In this document: in pieces, positions 8,668 to 16,934 of the stretch | How positions within the stretch are numbered: position 1 is the first letter of the stretch | Layout of the letters: every line of letters starts with the position of its first letter | DNA from: an uncultured Lachnospiraceae bacterium | GTDB taxonomy: Bacteria > Bacillota > Clostridia > Lachnospirales > Lachnospiraceae | Reading direction: 5' to 3' | DNA: 29,708 nucleotides | Assembly: GCA_910576815.1 (NCBI GenBank) | Contig: CAJTKA010000041.1 | Coordinates: 1 to 29,708, forward strand | Translations under genes and position numbers: made by a program | Notes under the pieces: model-generated | The model's database searches: none | What the model was told of the DNA's origin: nothing | Seen by the model: only the letters and a program-made list of their open reading frames with translations

Positions 8668-8696
8668 TTGTAATGCCCAAATAACTATGCTAAAAT
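8668..8696 (+). promoter_or_regulatory. Extended -10 promoter inside the inverted-repeat segment, pointing away from the operon
   Basis: TTGTAA (8668-8673), a 17-bp spacer ending in the extended -10 dinucleotide TG (TATGC), then TAAAAT (8691-8696). No open gene follows on this strand before the terminator at 8789. Confidence 0.6.
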
Positions 8697-8734
8697 AAAC
8701 CTGTTCTTACAAAAACCAGAAAGCGTATCGAATT

Positions 8735-8759
8735 TTCGCAGAACTATATATTCTGCGTA
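8735..8759 (-). repeat. Inverted repeat, right copy (candidate inversion site)
   Basis: Reverse-complement partner of the repeat at 8527-8551, differing at one terminal base. Together they bound a 183-bp interior that contains one good promoter. Confidence 0.85.
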
Positions 8760-8788
8760 TTTTTTTGTTTTATTGTCAATCAAAAAAA

Positions 8789-8828
8789 GACGGAAAACCA
8801 TTCCTTTTCTTAGGAATGATTCTCCGTC
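8789..8828 (-). terminator. Rho-independent terminator of htpG
   Basis: On the minus strand a 16-bp stem (arms 8813-8828 and 8789-8804, with two G-U pairs) and an 8-nt loop are followed by seven T residues at 8782-8788. It begins about 20 bp after the htpG stop. The reverse strand also has a T-rich run after the hairpin, so it probably stops the promoter at 8668 as well. Confidence 0.88.
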
Positions 8829-8848
8829 CTATTTTTTGCTATCGTGTT

Positions 8849-10960
8849 TTATTTTGTCAGCAGCATCATGATCTCATTGCTCCTGGCCACAAACTTTGTC
8901 ATCGCCTCAGGCTCAAGCGGCGCCTGCTGCAAGAGCGCCAGATCGTAGAGTTGTTCGCAGATCATCTTTACATTCTCGCCGTCCTGATGCTCGATCACAT
9001 ACTGCACAAGTGGATGGTTCGCGTTTAAGATCAGCGTCTCCCCTTCCTTGCCGAACATCCCCATATCCATTCCCGGCATGGAGTACATCTTCATCATGTC
9101 CTGCATCCTGCGGGATTCCTCAGAGAGCGTGATCATGGAAGAAATCTTCTTGTTTTTCAACTTCTCGATCTTCACCTTGATCTCGTCCTTTTTGAGGACT
9201 TTTTTCATCAGCTTGGCGATTGCTTCTCCCTGCTCCTCCATCTCTTTTTCTGCTTTTTTGGAGGTCTTTGCCTTGAAGGTGTCCGTCAGGTCAGCGTCGA
9301 TACGCTGGAACTTGATACCCTCGTTCTTCGCCTCAAGCTGGGAGACGAAGGGCTGGTCGATATTGTGCGTCAGCACCACCGCGTCCATCTTAGCCGCCTT
9401 GAACATATTGATATACTGGCTCTGCTGTTTCTCGTCGGTCACATAGTAGATGACTTTCTCCTTCTTTTCTTCCTCGATGGGCTCGCCGTCCTCGTCAAGC
9501 ACTTCAGCGTCCACTTTTTCGGTCTCGTCAACGACCTCGGCTTCTACCTTCTCGCCGTTCTCGTCTACCGCCGCTTCTGCATCGGACGCCGTCTTCTCAC
9601 CGTCGCCTTCCTCCACCTCGTCGGGATCGATCTTATTGACCTCCAGACACTCGGGCAGGGTCATGTAGACGCCGTCCAGATTCTTAAAGAGGATGTAGTC
9701 GGTCATCTTCTCGCAGAACTTGTCATCCTTTAAGCAGCCGAACTTGATGAAGGGGCTGATATCATCCCAATACTTTTCGTATTCTTCCTTCTCGGTCTTG
9801 CACATGCCGGAAAGTTTGTCCGCCACCTTCTTGGTGATGTACTCGCTGATCTTCTTTACAAAGCCGTCGTTTTGCAGCGCGCTTCGGGAGACGTTGAGCG
9901 GCAGGTCGGGACAGTCGATCACACCCTTTAAGAGCATCAAAAACTCGGGGATCACTTCTTTGATATTGTCCGCAATAAACACTTGGTTGTTATATAATTT
10001 AATGGTTCCCTCAATGGACTCGTACTCCATATTGATCTTCGGGAAGTAGAGGATACCCTTCATATTGAACGGATAATCCATGTTCAGATGGATCCAGAAC
10101 AGCGGCTCCTTATAATCCTGGAAGACCTTGCGGTAAAACTCCAGATACTCCTCCCTCGTGCACTCGTTGGGATGTTTTGCCCAGAGAGGAGTCGTCTCGT
10201 TGAGAAGTTCAGGACGCTTTTTGATCTTAAGCTTCTGCTCGTCCTCCTCTTTCTCCTTTTTGATCTCCTCGATCACCTCGTCGGTAGGAAGCTTTTCGTC
10301 TGCGGTAATCGTCTGGGTCTCCGTGGTATTCGCCTTGGAGAGATAAATTTCCGTGGGCATGAAGGAACAGTATTTTTTGATGACTTCTTTTGCCTCATAC
10401 TCATTACAGAATTTTAGGCAGTCCTCGTTGATGTGAAGAGTGATCGTTGTACCCACTTCCGTCCTGGTACCGTCCTCCATATCAAATTCCGTGCCGCCGT
10501 CACAGGTCCAGTGCACTGCCTGCGCGCCGTCCTGCCATGACAGTGTGTCGATCTCCACCTCGTCCGCCACCATGAACGCCGAGTAAAAACCTAAGCCGAA
10601 ATGACCGATGATCTGATCCTCGTTCGCCTTGTCCTTATATTTTTCAATAAAATCCGTCGCGCCGGAGAAAGCGATCTGGTTGATGTACTCCTCCACCTCG
10701 TCCGCCGTCATACCGATACCGTTATCGATAAATGTAAGCGTCTTTTCCTCGGGATTGACGATGACCTGGATCTTCGCCTTATAATCATCCGCCAGCGCGT
10801 ACTCGCCCATCATATCCAGCTTTTTCAGCTTCGTGATCGCGTCGCAACCGTTGGAGATCAGCTCCCTGAAAAAGATGTCGTGATCGGAATACAACCACTT
10901 CTTGATGATCGGAAAAATATTATCGCTGTTGATTGATAAATTGCCATGCTTCGCTGCCAT
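8849..10960 (-). CDS. htpG: Molecular chaperone HtpG (Hsp90)
   Basis: Hsp90 ATPase chaperone of the cytoplasm, 703 residues from the ATG at 10960. AAAGGA lies 10 bases upstream; an in-frame TTG eight codons earlier is not supported. The GHKL ATP site is clear: ELISNGCDAITKLK (N-box), FIDNGIGM and GHFGLGFYSAFMV. The middle domain shows LPLNVSRSALQNDGFVKKIS. A charged linker follows the N domain (about residues 222-252). A second, unusual acidic insert of about 55 residues (about 444-501) interrupts the middle domain just before KVIYYVTDE. It carries a near tandem repeat, EKVEAEVVDE/EKVDAEVLDE. Bacterial HtpG is usually about 620-640 residues, so these inserts explain the length. The gene has its own promoter under a CIRCE operator and its own terminator. 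Confidence 0.95.
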   Translation of the reverse strand: MAAKHGNLSINSDNIFPIIKKWLYSDHDIFFRELISNGCDAITKLKKLDMMGEYALADDYKAKIQVIVNPEEKTLTFIDNGIGMTADEVEEYINQIAFSGATDFIEKYKDKANEDQIIGHFGLGFYSAFMVADEVEIDTLSWQDGAQAVHWTCDGGTEFDMEDGTRTEVGTTITLHINEDCLKFCNEYEAKEVIKKYCSFMPTEIYLSKANTTETQTITADEKLPTDEVIEEIKKEKEEDEQKLKIKKRPELLNETTPLWAKHPNECTREEYLEFYRKVFQDYKEPLFWIHLNMDYPFNMKGILYFPKINMEYESIEGTIKLYNNQVFIADNIKEVIPEFLMLLKGVIDCPDLPLNVSRSALQNDGFVKKISEYITKKVADKLSGMCKTEKEEYEKYWDDISPFIKFGCLKDDKFCEKMTDYILFKNLDGVYMTLPECLEVNKIDPDEVEEGDGEKTASDAEAAVDENGEKVEAEVVDETEKVDAEVLDEDGEPIEEEKKEKVIYYVTDEKQQSQYINMFKAAKMDAVVLTHNIDQPFVSQLEAKNEGIKFQRIDADLTDTFKAKTSKKAEKEMEEQGEAIAKLMKKVLKKDEIKVKIEKLKNKKISSMITLSEESRRMQDMMKMYSMPGMDMGMFGKEGETLILNANHPLVQYVIEHQDGENVKMICEQLYDLALLQQAPLEPEAMTKFVARSNEIMMLLTK

Positions 10961-11062
10961 TTTCTCACGTTCCTTTCTTTCCAAACTGAAATATCCCGTA
11001 CCCGGAACAGCGCTTTGCCTGTCCTGTAAGCCCTTTTCTCGGGATTTGATTACCTAGAGGAT

Positions 11063-11091
11063 AGTTTAATACCCAAAAAAATAGAAGTCAA
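11063..11091 (-). promoter_or_regulatory. htpG promoter (sigma-A-like)
   Basis: Minus strand TTGACT (11086-11091), 17-bp T-rich spacer, TAAACT (11063-11068). It lies about 100 bp before the htpG ATG and directly downstream of the CIRCE element. Confidence 0.7.
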
Positions 11092-11098
11092 GACAAAA

Positions 11099-11125
11099 TT
11101 AGCACTCATTTAACGTGAGTGCTAA
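11099..11125 (-). promoter_or_regulatory. CIRCE operator (HrcA binding site)
   Basis: TTAGCACTC-N9-GAGTGCTAA, a perfect match to the consensus CIRCE inverted repeat bound by the heat-shock repressor HrcA. It ends 8 bp upstream of the htpG -35 box. It implies that htpG belongs to the HrcA regulon here. In Bacillus subtilis htpG is not CIRCE-controlled. Confidence 0.93.
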
Positions 11126-11232
11126 TAACTTCCTATTTATTCAGTATCCATGCGGCTTTGCAGAATTATAAACTTTTTCTAAACTCCCTATATCCATTCC
11201 TGTCACACAAAACCAGAACTGCCAAATGCTTC

Positions 11233-12300
11233 CTAGTTTCCAAAATACTCTGTATAGATTTCAAAAAAATTCTGCGTTTTTACTTCCTCATCATGGATGA
11301 AATTCACCGTATTCCAAAGTTCTTCGTTCAGATTTCTGGTCAGCGTCTCCACATAGGCGTCATACTCCTGGCCGAAGGCCTCCTCACGTCTCTGCTCCAC
11401 GATCTTGATCTTATTGGCGTCCGTCTCCTCCCTGTCAAAGGTGTTGATGCACTTGATGATGTGATAGCCGAACTCCGTCTCCACCACGTCACTGATCTCG
11501 CCCGTTCCCAGATTGAAAGCCGCCGTCTCAAAGGACTCCTCCATCTCTCCTTTGCCGAAGGAGTAGGTAGACCTGTCGTCCTCGCTGTACTTGCGGATGA
11601 GCGCGTCAAAGTCCTCATCCTCTCTCGCCTGACTAAGCGCCTCGATTGCCCGTCTGTAAGCGTCCTGCTTTGCCTCCTCCGTATATTCGATCTTTTTTCC
11701 CGTCCCGTCCAGCGCGTAAGTCTTGATTAAAATGTGCTGCACGGTGATGGTACGCGCTTCGTCGTCGCTGATTTCCGGATTGATATCCTTGATGGTATAC
11801 TGGTACATTTTCTCCGCCCGGGCAAACTCCTGATAAAGTGCACGGATCGCCTTTTCGCTGACGCCCAAAAGCTCGATTTCCCGCTTTCCCAGCGTTTCGT
11901 AGTACGCTTTCGCCGCATTTTCCGCCCGTGCTTCCTCCTCATCGGAAAGCTCTACCTCATATTTTTCCGCCATCAGGTTCATGGTCTTGATTTGGGCGAT
12001 CTGCGCCAACGCAATGTTTTTGACATTCTCCTCTAAGGTCACGCCATCGGCTTTGGTTTCCCAGATTTCTTCCCCATACACGCTTTCATAGCGATTCTGG
12101 ATGGTGGTCAGGTATACCATCAGCTCAGGCAGCTTACAGGAACTGGTCTCAATGCGAAAGACCTCGTCCTTTTCAAAGCCTGTGGTGAGCACCACCTTCG
12201 TGCCAAACCTGTTCCCGTCACCGCAGCCTGTCATTATACTGGTTAACATAATTCCAGACATCAAATATGCCGCTGCTCTTTTCCATCTATTTTTTGTCAT
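11233..12300 (-). CDS. Lipoprotein peptidyl-prolyl cis-trans isomerase, parvulin (PpiC/PrsA-like)
   Basis: Extracytoplasmic folding factor. The N-terminus is a lipoprotein signal: basic MTKNRWKR, a hydrophobic stretch, then SIMTGC with the lipidated Cys at residue 26. A helical segment (about 40-180) resembles the SurA/PrsA chaperone arm. The parvulin domain spans about 184-290, with VQHILIKT at its start, FGKGEMEESFETAAFNLGTG in the middle and VETEFGYHIIKCI at its end. These match the conserved HIL, F..A and GYHII motifs. GGGAG precedes the ATG. Total length (355) is close to that of PrsA. It lies 20 bp downstream of the PHP gene and probably shares its transcript. No strong terminator is seen before the htpG CIRCE region. 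Confidence 0.85.
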   Translation of the reverse strand: MTKNRWKRAAAYLMSGIMLTSIMTGCGDGNRFGTKVVLTTGFEKDEVFRIETSSCKLPELMVYLTTIQNRYESVYGEEIWETKADGVTLEENVKNIALAQIAQIKTMNLMAEKYEVELSDEEEARAENAAKAYYETLGKREIELLGVSEKAIRALYQEFARAEKMYQYTIKDINPEISDDEARTITVQHILIKTYALDGTGKKIEYTEEAKQDAYRRAIEALSQAREDEDFDALIRKYSEDDRSTYSFGKGEMEESFETAAFNLGTGEISDVVETEFGYHIIKCINTFDREETDANKIKIVEQRREEAFGQEYDAYVETLTRNLNEELWNTVNFIHDEEVKTQNFFEIYTEYFGN

Positions 12301-12320
12301 ATTTCTCCCATTCTGTAACG

Positions 12321-13094
12321 CTAATCTATGATGTTTCCGCTTCTATCATACCACACTTTCCCGTCCGTCATCACATAATCTTCTCCGTCCAGCACTGCCT
12401 GCACATAATCCGCCGCCGAGCACAGTCTCCTGCGAAACGCCATGCCGCCGCCAAACAGATTCGTGGAATGAATGTCTGACCCCGCGCTCATGGGAAATCC
12501 ATGCACCCTGCCATAGGCAATGGCCCTTTTATCATAGACCGTCTTATCCCGCAGGGGGCCCGAATACCAAAGATGCGCGGCGTTGATTCCTTCCACGCCG
12601 TCCACAAAATCCGGGAAAAGACGCACCTCGGGAATATAGTTTTCCTCCCTGTAAGGATGCGCATGCATCACCAGCCCGCCTGCCTCATGCACCAGCTCGT
12701 ACTGCTCCTCCACAGATATCCGACGAAGCTGCGGATGCGCCTTCATCCACGCTTTATCAATTCCGTATAACAGAAACTCCGTACCATCGTAGCCGGCCTC
12801 ATAGCCGAAAAAGACGTCCAGACCGATGTTGTCTCCCTCCGCCTTCGCGTGTTCATAGCCGAGGCAAAACAGATCCACCCACTCCTCCCATGGCAGATCT
12901 CTATCCACACAGGTGTTTCCGCCCCAGTTATGGTCTGTCACAAAAATGCCGGTATAGCCGTACTCCTTGCACGCCCTTGCCATCTCCGCCCCCGTGCTCC
13001 TTGCACAGGCACTGGACTCCGAGGTGTGCAGATGCGTCTCATACAGGTAGGGATAGCGTTCCCTGATTACTGCGTCATTCATCATACTCTCCAT
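12321..13094 (-). CDS. PHP-domain metal-dependent phosphoesterase
   Basis: This PHP-family protein shows the first metal motif HLHTSE, TDHN after a strand and helix, and a central GYEAG. It also has MHAHPYREE, and GSDIHS near the C-terminus. These are the scattered His/Asp/Glu ligands of a trinuclear metal site. The family hydrolyses nucleotide or sugar phosphates, but the substrate is unknown. I chose the ATG at 13094 (257 residues) because GAGGAAG lies seven bases upstream. An ATG at 13145 in the same frame lies across an inverted repeat (GCGGCAGG at 13109-13116, CCTGCCGC at 13136-13143). That repeat could fold in the leader next to the ribosome binding site. Confidence 0.8.
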   Translation of the reverse strand: MESMMNDAVIRERYPYLYETHLHTSESSACARSTGAEMARACKEYGYTGIFVTDHNWGGNTCVDRDLPWEEWVDLFCLGYEHAKAEGDNIGLDVFFGYEAGYDGTEFLLYGIDKAWMKAHPQLRRISVEEQYELVHEAGGLVMHAHPYREENYIPEVRLFPDFVDGVEGINAAHLWYSGPLRDKTVYDKRAIAYGRVHGFPMSAGSDIHSTNLFGGGMAFRRRLCSAADYVQAVLDGEDYVMTDGKVWYDRSGNIID

Positions 13095-13153
13095 TCCAAT
13101 ACTTCCTCGCGGCAGGCTGCTTTTTCCCGTTTCTTCCTGCCGCATGACCCGAA

Positions 13154-13196
13154 AAAGGATTAAATTGTATGCCTCAGCATCTCAACCTAATCCTTT
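13154..13196 (-). terminator. Possible terminator after ilvE
   Basis: Minus strand arms AAAGGATTA and TAATCCTTT, with an inner small hairpin (ATGC-TGAG-GCAT) and TTTTTC after the stem. It lies about 95 bp past the ilvE stop. The loop is long, so the call is moderate. Confidence 0.4.
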
Positions 13197-13289
13197 TCCT
13201 TTTAATCCTCATTGTTCCTTAAAAATCATTTCCTGTCAGCGGCGATTTGGCTTTCACCTTTCGCAATGCCGCTATCCATCGTCCGCATT

Positions 13290-14315
13290 CTACTTGATTA
13301 CGTGAATCCATCCTTCGGGTGCCTCGATCCTGCCCATCTGAATCCCCGTCAGCGTGTCATACAGCTTCTGGGTGATCGGCCCCATCTCGCTCATGCCACT
13401 GGGGAAAGCGATCTCCTTGCCGTGATCTACGATCTTTCCGACCGGGGAAATAACCGCCGCCGTACCGCAAAGTCCGCACTCCGCAAAATCCTTTACTTCT
13501 TCCAGAGCAATCGGCCGTTCTTCTACTTCAAGACCCAGATAATCCTTCGCCACTGTCATCAGGGAACGTCTGGTAATGGAAGGCAGGATACTGTCGGACT
13601 TAGGCGTTACCACTTTATTGTCCTTTGTCACGAACAGGAAGTTTGCACCGCCCGTTTCCTCCACATGCGTCCTGCTGCCCGCATCCAGATACATGTTTTC
13701 ATCGTAGCCTTCCTCATGCGCCGTCACAATGGCATGCAGGCTCATGGCATAGTTCAAACCCGCCTTGATATGTCCCGTGCCGTGCGGAGCTGCCCGGTCA
13801 AAATCACTCACTTTGATGGTAAGAGGTTTCACACCGCCCTTAAAGTAAGGACCAACAGGTGTAGTAAACACTCTAAACTGATACTCCTCCGCCGGCTTCA
13901 CGCCGATGACCGGAGAGATACCAAACATATAAGGTCTGATATAGAGGGTTGCGCCGGAACCATAAGGAGGCACATAAGCTTCGTTTGCAGCCACCACATC
14001 CGTCACAGCCTGAATGAAACGATCCTGCGGGAATACCGGCATCTCCAGCCGCTTACAGGAATCCTCCATACGCTGCGCGTTGAGGTCGGGACGGAAGGTC
14101 ACGATACGACCGTCCTCGGTGGTGTAAGCCTTCATCCCCTCGAAACAGGTTTGCGCATACTGTAGGACGCCAGCGCATTCGTTCATCACGATATTGGCAT
14201 CCTCCGTCAGCACACCGTCGTCCCAGGCGCCGTTCTTGAAATTCGCTACGAAACGTTTATCGGTATGCTGATAACCAAATCCGATATTCGCCCAATCCAG
14301 ATTCTTTTTTTCCAT
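13290..14315 (-). CDS. ilvE: Branched-chain amino acid aminotransferase
   Basis: PLP enzyme (fold type IV) for the last step of Leu, Ile and Val synthesis and the first step of their breakdown, using glutamate/2-oxoglutarate. From the ATG at 14315 the protein has 341 residues, as in the long type II IlvE form. Seen are QTCFEGMKAY, FRPDLNAQRM, LYIRPYMFG and the PLP lysine in GHIKAGLNYA (about Lys184). VEETGGANFLFV and ECGLCGTAAVISPVG follow. GAGGAG sits nine bases before this ATG; an earlier in-frame ATG at 14342 has nothing similar. The gene has its own promoter. Confidence 0.95.
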   Translation of the reverse strand: MEKKNLDWANIGFGYQHTDKRFVANFKNGAWDDGVLTEDANIVMNECAGVLQYAQTCFEGMKAYTTEDGRIVTFRPDLNAQRMEDSCKRLEMPVFPQDRFIQAVTDVVAANEAYVPPYGSGATLYIRPYMFGISPVIGVKPAEEYQFRVFTTPVGPYFKGGVKPLTIKVSDFDRAAPHGTGHIKAGLNYAMSLHAIVTAHEEGYDENMYLDAGSRTHVEETGGANFLFVTKDNKVVTPKSDSILPSITRRSLMTVAKDYLGLEVEERPIALEEVKDFAECGLCGTAAVISPVGKIVDHGKEIAFPSGMSEMGPITQKLYDTLTGIQMGRIEAPEGWIHVIK

Positions 14316-14362
14316 AATACTAAGCTCCTCTCCCTCAGACATGTAACGATTCTGTTTTTTTC

Positions 14363-14391
14363 TATATTATACCTTTGTACCCAAAAGTCAA
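14363..14391 (-). promoter_or_regulatory. ilvE promoter
   Basis: Minus strand TTGACT (14386-14391) followed by the overlapping -10 candidates TAATAT (16-bp spacing) and AATATA (17 bp). A perfect TATAAT lies only 14 bp away. It sits in the 55-bp gap between the histidine kinase stop and the ilvE leader. No T-box leader is visible. Confidence 0.5.
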
Positions 14392-14397
14392 GCCTGT

Positions 14398-16362
14398 TTA
14401 CAGAACGGCGTTCACGATTTCCAGCGCTATGTCATAGGCATAATCCTTGATTGCCTTCTCACAAAGCCGCAGCATTTTCTTGTCCGCCTCCGGTCTCTCA
14501 TATCGTTTCAGCTCACGCAGCTTTGTCGCCGCGCTGTCCCCATCAAAATCGTCCAGCCTTGCCGCCAATTCCCTGAGAGCGCTGACCCACTCGTCCTCTG
14601 AGATCCTCACTCCGACATCGTCTTCTGCCTTCTCAGGCTGTTTCTCCTCTGCATCCTCTTTTTCCAAATATACCTTCAGGCTGTTCCTCATGCTGTTCAT
14701 CATGGAAAACAGGATCGGAGAACGCACCGTCACATCCTCGAGCTGCCCTGCCTTCGCCATCTTTTCCAGTTCAAATGCTTCGTCCGCCAAATCGTCGGCA
14801 CCCACATTTCTGGCATTTCCTTTTAAGGAGTGGACGATGATCGTATAGCCCGGCATATCTCCCTTTTGCAAAAAGTCCTTTAATGCCTCCTCTTTCTCCT
14901 GTAAGATAGAGTGGAAATCGTGGAGCACCTTACCGTAGAGCGCCTTGTCTCCGCCCATGTACCGAAGCCCGTTTTTCAGATTAAAGCCCATCAGGTAAAG
15001 CTGGCTCTCCCGAATGGCAAGCTCACTTCCTTCTTCCGGATGTTCATATTCGTCGCTGATCTGTCTGTTGTGCGTCAGATAGACGACATTGCTCGGCAGA
15101 TACTCGATCAGCATATTCTCTAATTTATCCGCATCGATCGGCTTCGTGAGATAGTCCTGAAATCCCTCTTTCAGATACATCTCTTTGGCCCCCGCCACCG
15201 CGTTTGCCGTCAGGGCGATCACCGGAATATCTCTCGACGGATTGCCTTCCAGTTCACGAATGGCGTGCAGCGTCTGCACCCCGTCCATCACCGGCATCAT
15301 ATGATCCATACAAATCAGGTGATAGGTCTTTCTCTTGATCAGTTCCAGACACTCCTCACCGCTCGCCGCCACGTCGATCTGCAGCCTCGTTCCTTTCAAA
15401 AGCCCCTGCGCCACCGCCAGATTCATGGCATTGTCGTCCACGATCAGGATCCTGCCCATAGGCGCGATAAATTTTTCATGATAGTCCTCTATGCTCCGCA
15501 GACTTTCCGTATACTGCTTCTCAAAATCGCCGAGCGGCTCCCTGTCCACTACCTTTTGCAGGATCTTAAAGGAGAAGGCCGAACCTTTTCCATATACGCT
15601 CTGTACTTGCAGTTTGCTGCCCATCATCTCCAGCAGGCGATCAGTGATCGCCAGTCCCAGCCCTGTCCTGTCATCCTTGCTGCGGACTGTGGAATCCATT
15701 CGCTGGAATGCCATGAAAAGCTTGGGGATATCCTCCTCTTTGATACCGATTCCCGTGTCCTTGACGATCACGTAAATCTCGATGGTATCCTCCGACATCT
15801 CCTTCCAGCTCACATGCAGCGTGATCTTGCCCTTATCCGTATAGCGCACCGCATTTGACAACAGATTGCCAATGACCTGTCTGATATGTATCTCGTCGCC
15901 GAACAGCTTATAAGGAATATCCTGCGCAATCTCCAACACCAGATCCAGCTTTTTGCGGCGCTGCTGCACCGATATGCTGTTGATCAGATCATTCAGCAGG
16001 GAACTGACGTCATAGATGCCCTCTGTCAACTCCAGCTTATCTGCTTCCAGTTTGGAGAAATCCAAAATATCGCTGACCAGCGCAAGCAGGATATTGCCTG
16101 CCTGCCTGATGTCTCTGGCATACTCCTTGACCGTCTCCTCCTGGCTCTCCCTCAGGATCAGCTCATTTAAGCCCAGGATCGTATTGATCGGCGTCCTCAG
16201 CTCATGGGACATATTGGCCAGAAAGATATCCCTGGCATACTCCGCCTTCTCCACCGCGCTTTTTGCCGCCTCCAGCTCCTCATTCTTCTGCTGCAGCGCT
16301 TCCTTCGCCTGGGAAAGCTCCGTCCCTTTTTTGGCTGTCGTTTTCTTTGTCTCCTGCCCCAT
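14398..16362 (-). CDS. Soluble hybrid histidine kinase (HisKA-HATPase-REC-Hpt)
   Basis: Multistep phosphorelay kinase of about 654 residues from the ATG at 16362, with AGGAAGGG upstream. Order: a charged coiled coil (about 15-50), then HisKA with FLANMSHELRTPIN (phospho-His about 53). HATPase_c follows (N-box IGNLLSNAVRY, G1 KDTGIGI, G2 TGLGLAI), then a receiver (ILIVDDN, phospho-Asp in CMDHMMPVMDG about 353, Lys in LTKPI). Next is an Hpt domain with IIVHSLKGNARN (phospho-His about 511), and a helical tail. There is no membrane segment and no PAS, GAF or other sensor domain, so the input must come by protein contact or from elsewhere. No response regulator gene is adjacent. It follows folA by about 70 bp on the same strand. 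Confidence 0.9.
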   Translation of the reverse strand: MGQETKKTTAKKGTELSQAKEALQQKNEELEAAKSAVEKAEYARDIFLANMSHELRTPINTILGLNELILRESQEETVKEYARDIRQAGNILLALVSDILDFSKLEADKLELTEGIYDVSSLLNDLINSISVQQRRKKLDLVLEIAQDIPYKLFGDEIHIRQVIGNLLSNAVRYTDKGKITLHVSWKEMSEDTIEIYVIVKDTGIGIKEEDIPKLFMAFQRMDSTVRSKDDRTGLGLAITDRLLEMMGSKLQVQSVYGKGSAFSFKILQKVVDREPLGDFEKQYTESLRSIEDYHEKFIAPMGRILIVDDNAMNLAVAQGLLKGTRLQIDVAASGEECLELIKRKTYHLICMDHMMPVMDGVQTLHAIRELEGNPSRDIPVIALTANAVAGAKEMYLKEGFQDYLTKPIDADKLENMLIEYLPSNVVYLTHNRQISDEYEHPEEGSELAIRESQLYLMGFNLKNGLRYMGGDKALYGKVLHDFHSILQEKEEALKDFLQKGDMPGYTIIVHSLKGNARNVGADDLADEAFELEKMAKAGQLEDVTVRSPILFSMMNSMRNSLKVYLEKEDAEEKQPEKAEDDVGVRISEDEWVSALRELAARLDDFDGDSAATKLRELKRYERPEADKKMLRLCEKAIKDYAYDIALEIVNAVL

Positions 16363-16431
16363 ACCTGTTACCCTTCCTTCATACCGCCGCATCCTGCTGC
16401 GTTTTCCGTCTGCCCTTACAGACTCCCCATT

Positions 16432-16923
16432 TTATTTCTTTCTCTCATATTTTACAAAGTAGTAAGGCAAATCAAAATAAGTCTGCTCGTCACTCTCTGC
16501 AGTGATCTCCCATTCTCCGTCCTCATCCAGATTCGGGAAATAAGCGTCCGCCTCATAGTCGTGATCGATCTTGGTTACATGCACCACATCGCATTCCGGG
16601 AGCATCATGCGGTAAACGCTCTCTCCGCCGATGATATACACATCCTCTGTGGGATATTTTTGCAGCTCCGCATCCAGTTCTTCCTTATTATGTACCACCA
16701 CGGCATCCTTCACCTGATAATCCGGATTCGCGGAAAGGATGATATTTTTCCTGTTCGGCAGCGGCATCCCCTGCGGGAAGGTCTCTAATGTCTTTCTGCC
16801 AAGCACCACCACCTTGCCCGTGGTCTCCTGACGGAAATTTTTGTGATCCGCCGGAATGCGTACCAACAGGCTGTTTTTACAGCCGATGGCCCAATTGTTG
16901 TCTACGGCTACGATTGCGTTCAT
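16432..16923 (-). CDS. folA: Dihydrofolate reductase
   Basis: NADPH-dependent reduction of dihydrofolate to tetrahydrofolate, refilling the pool used up by thymidylate synthase. The 163-residue length is typical. Motifs: IVAVDNNWAIG at the N-terminus, IPADHKNFRQET (substrate Asp and helix B), VVVLGRKTLETFP (cofactor loop) and VYIIGGESVYRMMLP. AAGGAG lies directly before the ATG and begins within the thyA stop region, so folA is the second gene of a thyA-folA operon with an 11-bp gap. Confidence 0.95.
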   Translation of the reverse strand: MNAIVAVDNNWAIGCKNSLLVRIPADHKNFRQETTGKVVVLGRKTLETFPQGMPLPNRKNIILSANPDYQVKDAVVVHNKEELDAELQKYPTEDVYIIGGESVYRMMLPECDVVHVTKIDHDYEADAYFPNLDEDGEWEITAESDEQTYFDLPYYFVKYERKK

Positions 16924-16934
16924 AGTGTCTCCTT

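Larger units (their letters stand above)
8527..8759. promoter_or_regulatory. Candidate invertible promoter (phase-variation switch) upstream of the glycopolymer operon
   Basis: The stretch between the glycerophosphotransferase-like start (8442) and the htpG terminator holds no convincing gene. Instead it contains a segment bounded by 25-bp inverted repeats with a sigma-A-like promoter inside (8668-8696). In the sequenced orientation the promoter fires to the right, straight into the back of the htpG terminator hairpin, where no gene lies in sense. Site-specific inversion would turn it toward the operon, about 85 bp from the first start codon. Invertible promoters with repeats of this length ahead of surface polysaccharide operons are known in gut bacteria. 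No dedicated invertase gene is visible in the window. Inversion itself is inferred, not seen. Confidence 0.6.

Noticed and set aside
8439..8680. Two short minus-strand frames within the inverted-repeat segment
   Set aside because: They overlap each other and the inverted repeat, have no convincing ribosome binding site and no protein-like pattern.
8527..8759. Reading the two repeats as ends of a small transposable element
   Set aside because: Each repeat is itself palindromic, the interior holds a well-formed promoter, and no target duplication is seen; a promoter switch or paired operators fit better.
13212..14165. Long plus-strand open frame of 317 codons
   Set aside because: It is antisense to the clearly conserved ilvE, lacks a ribosome binding site and shows His/Arg-rich shadow composition.
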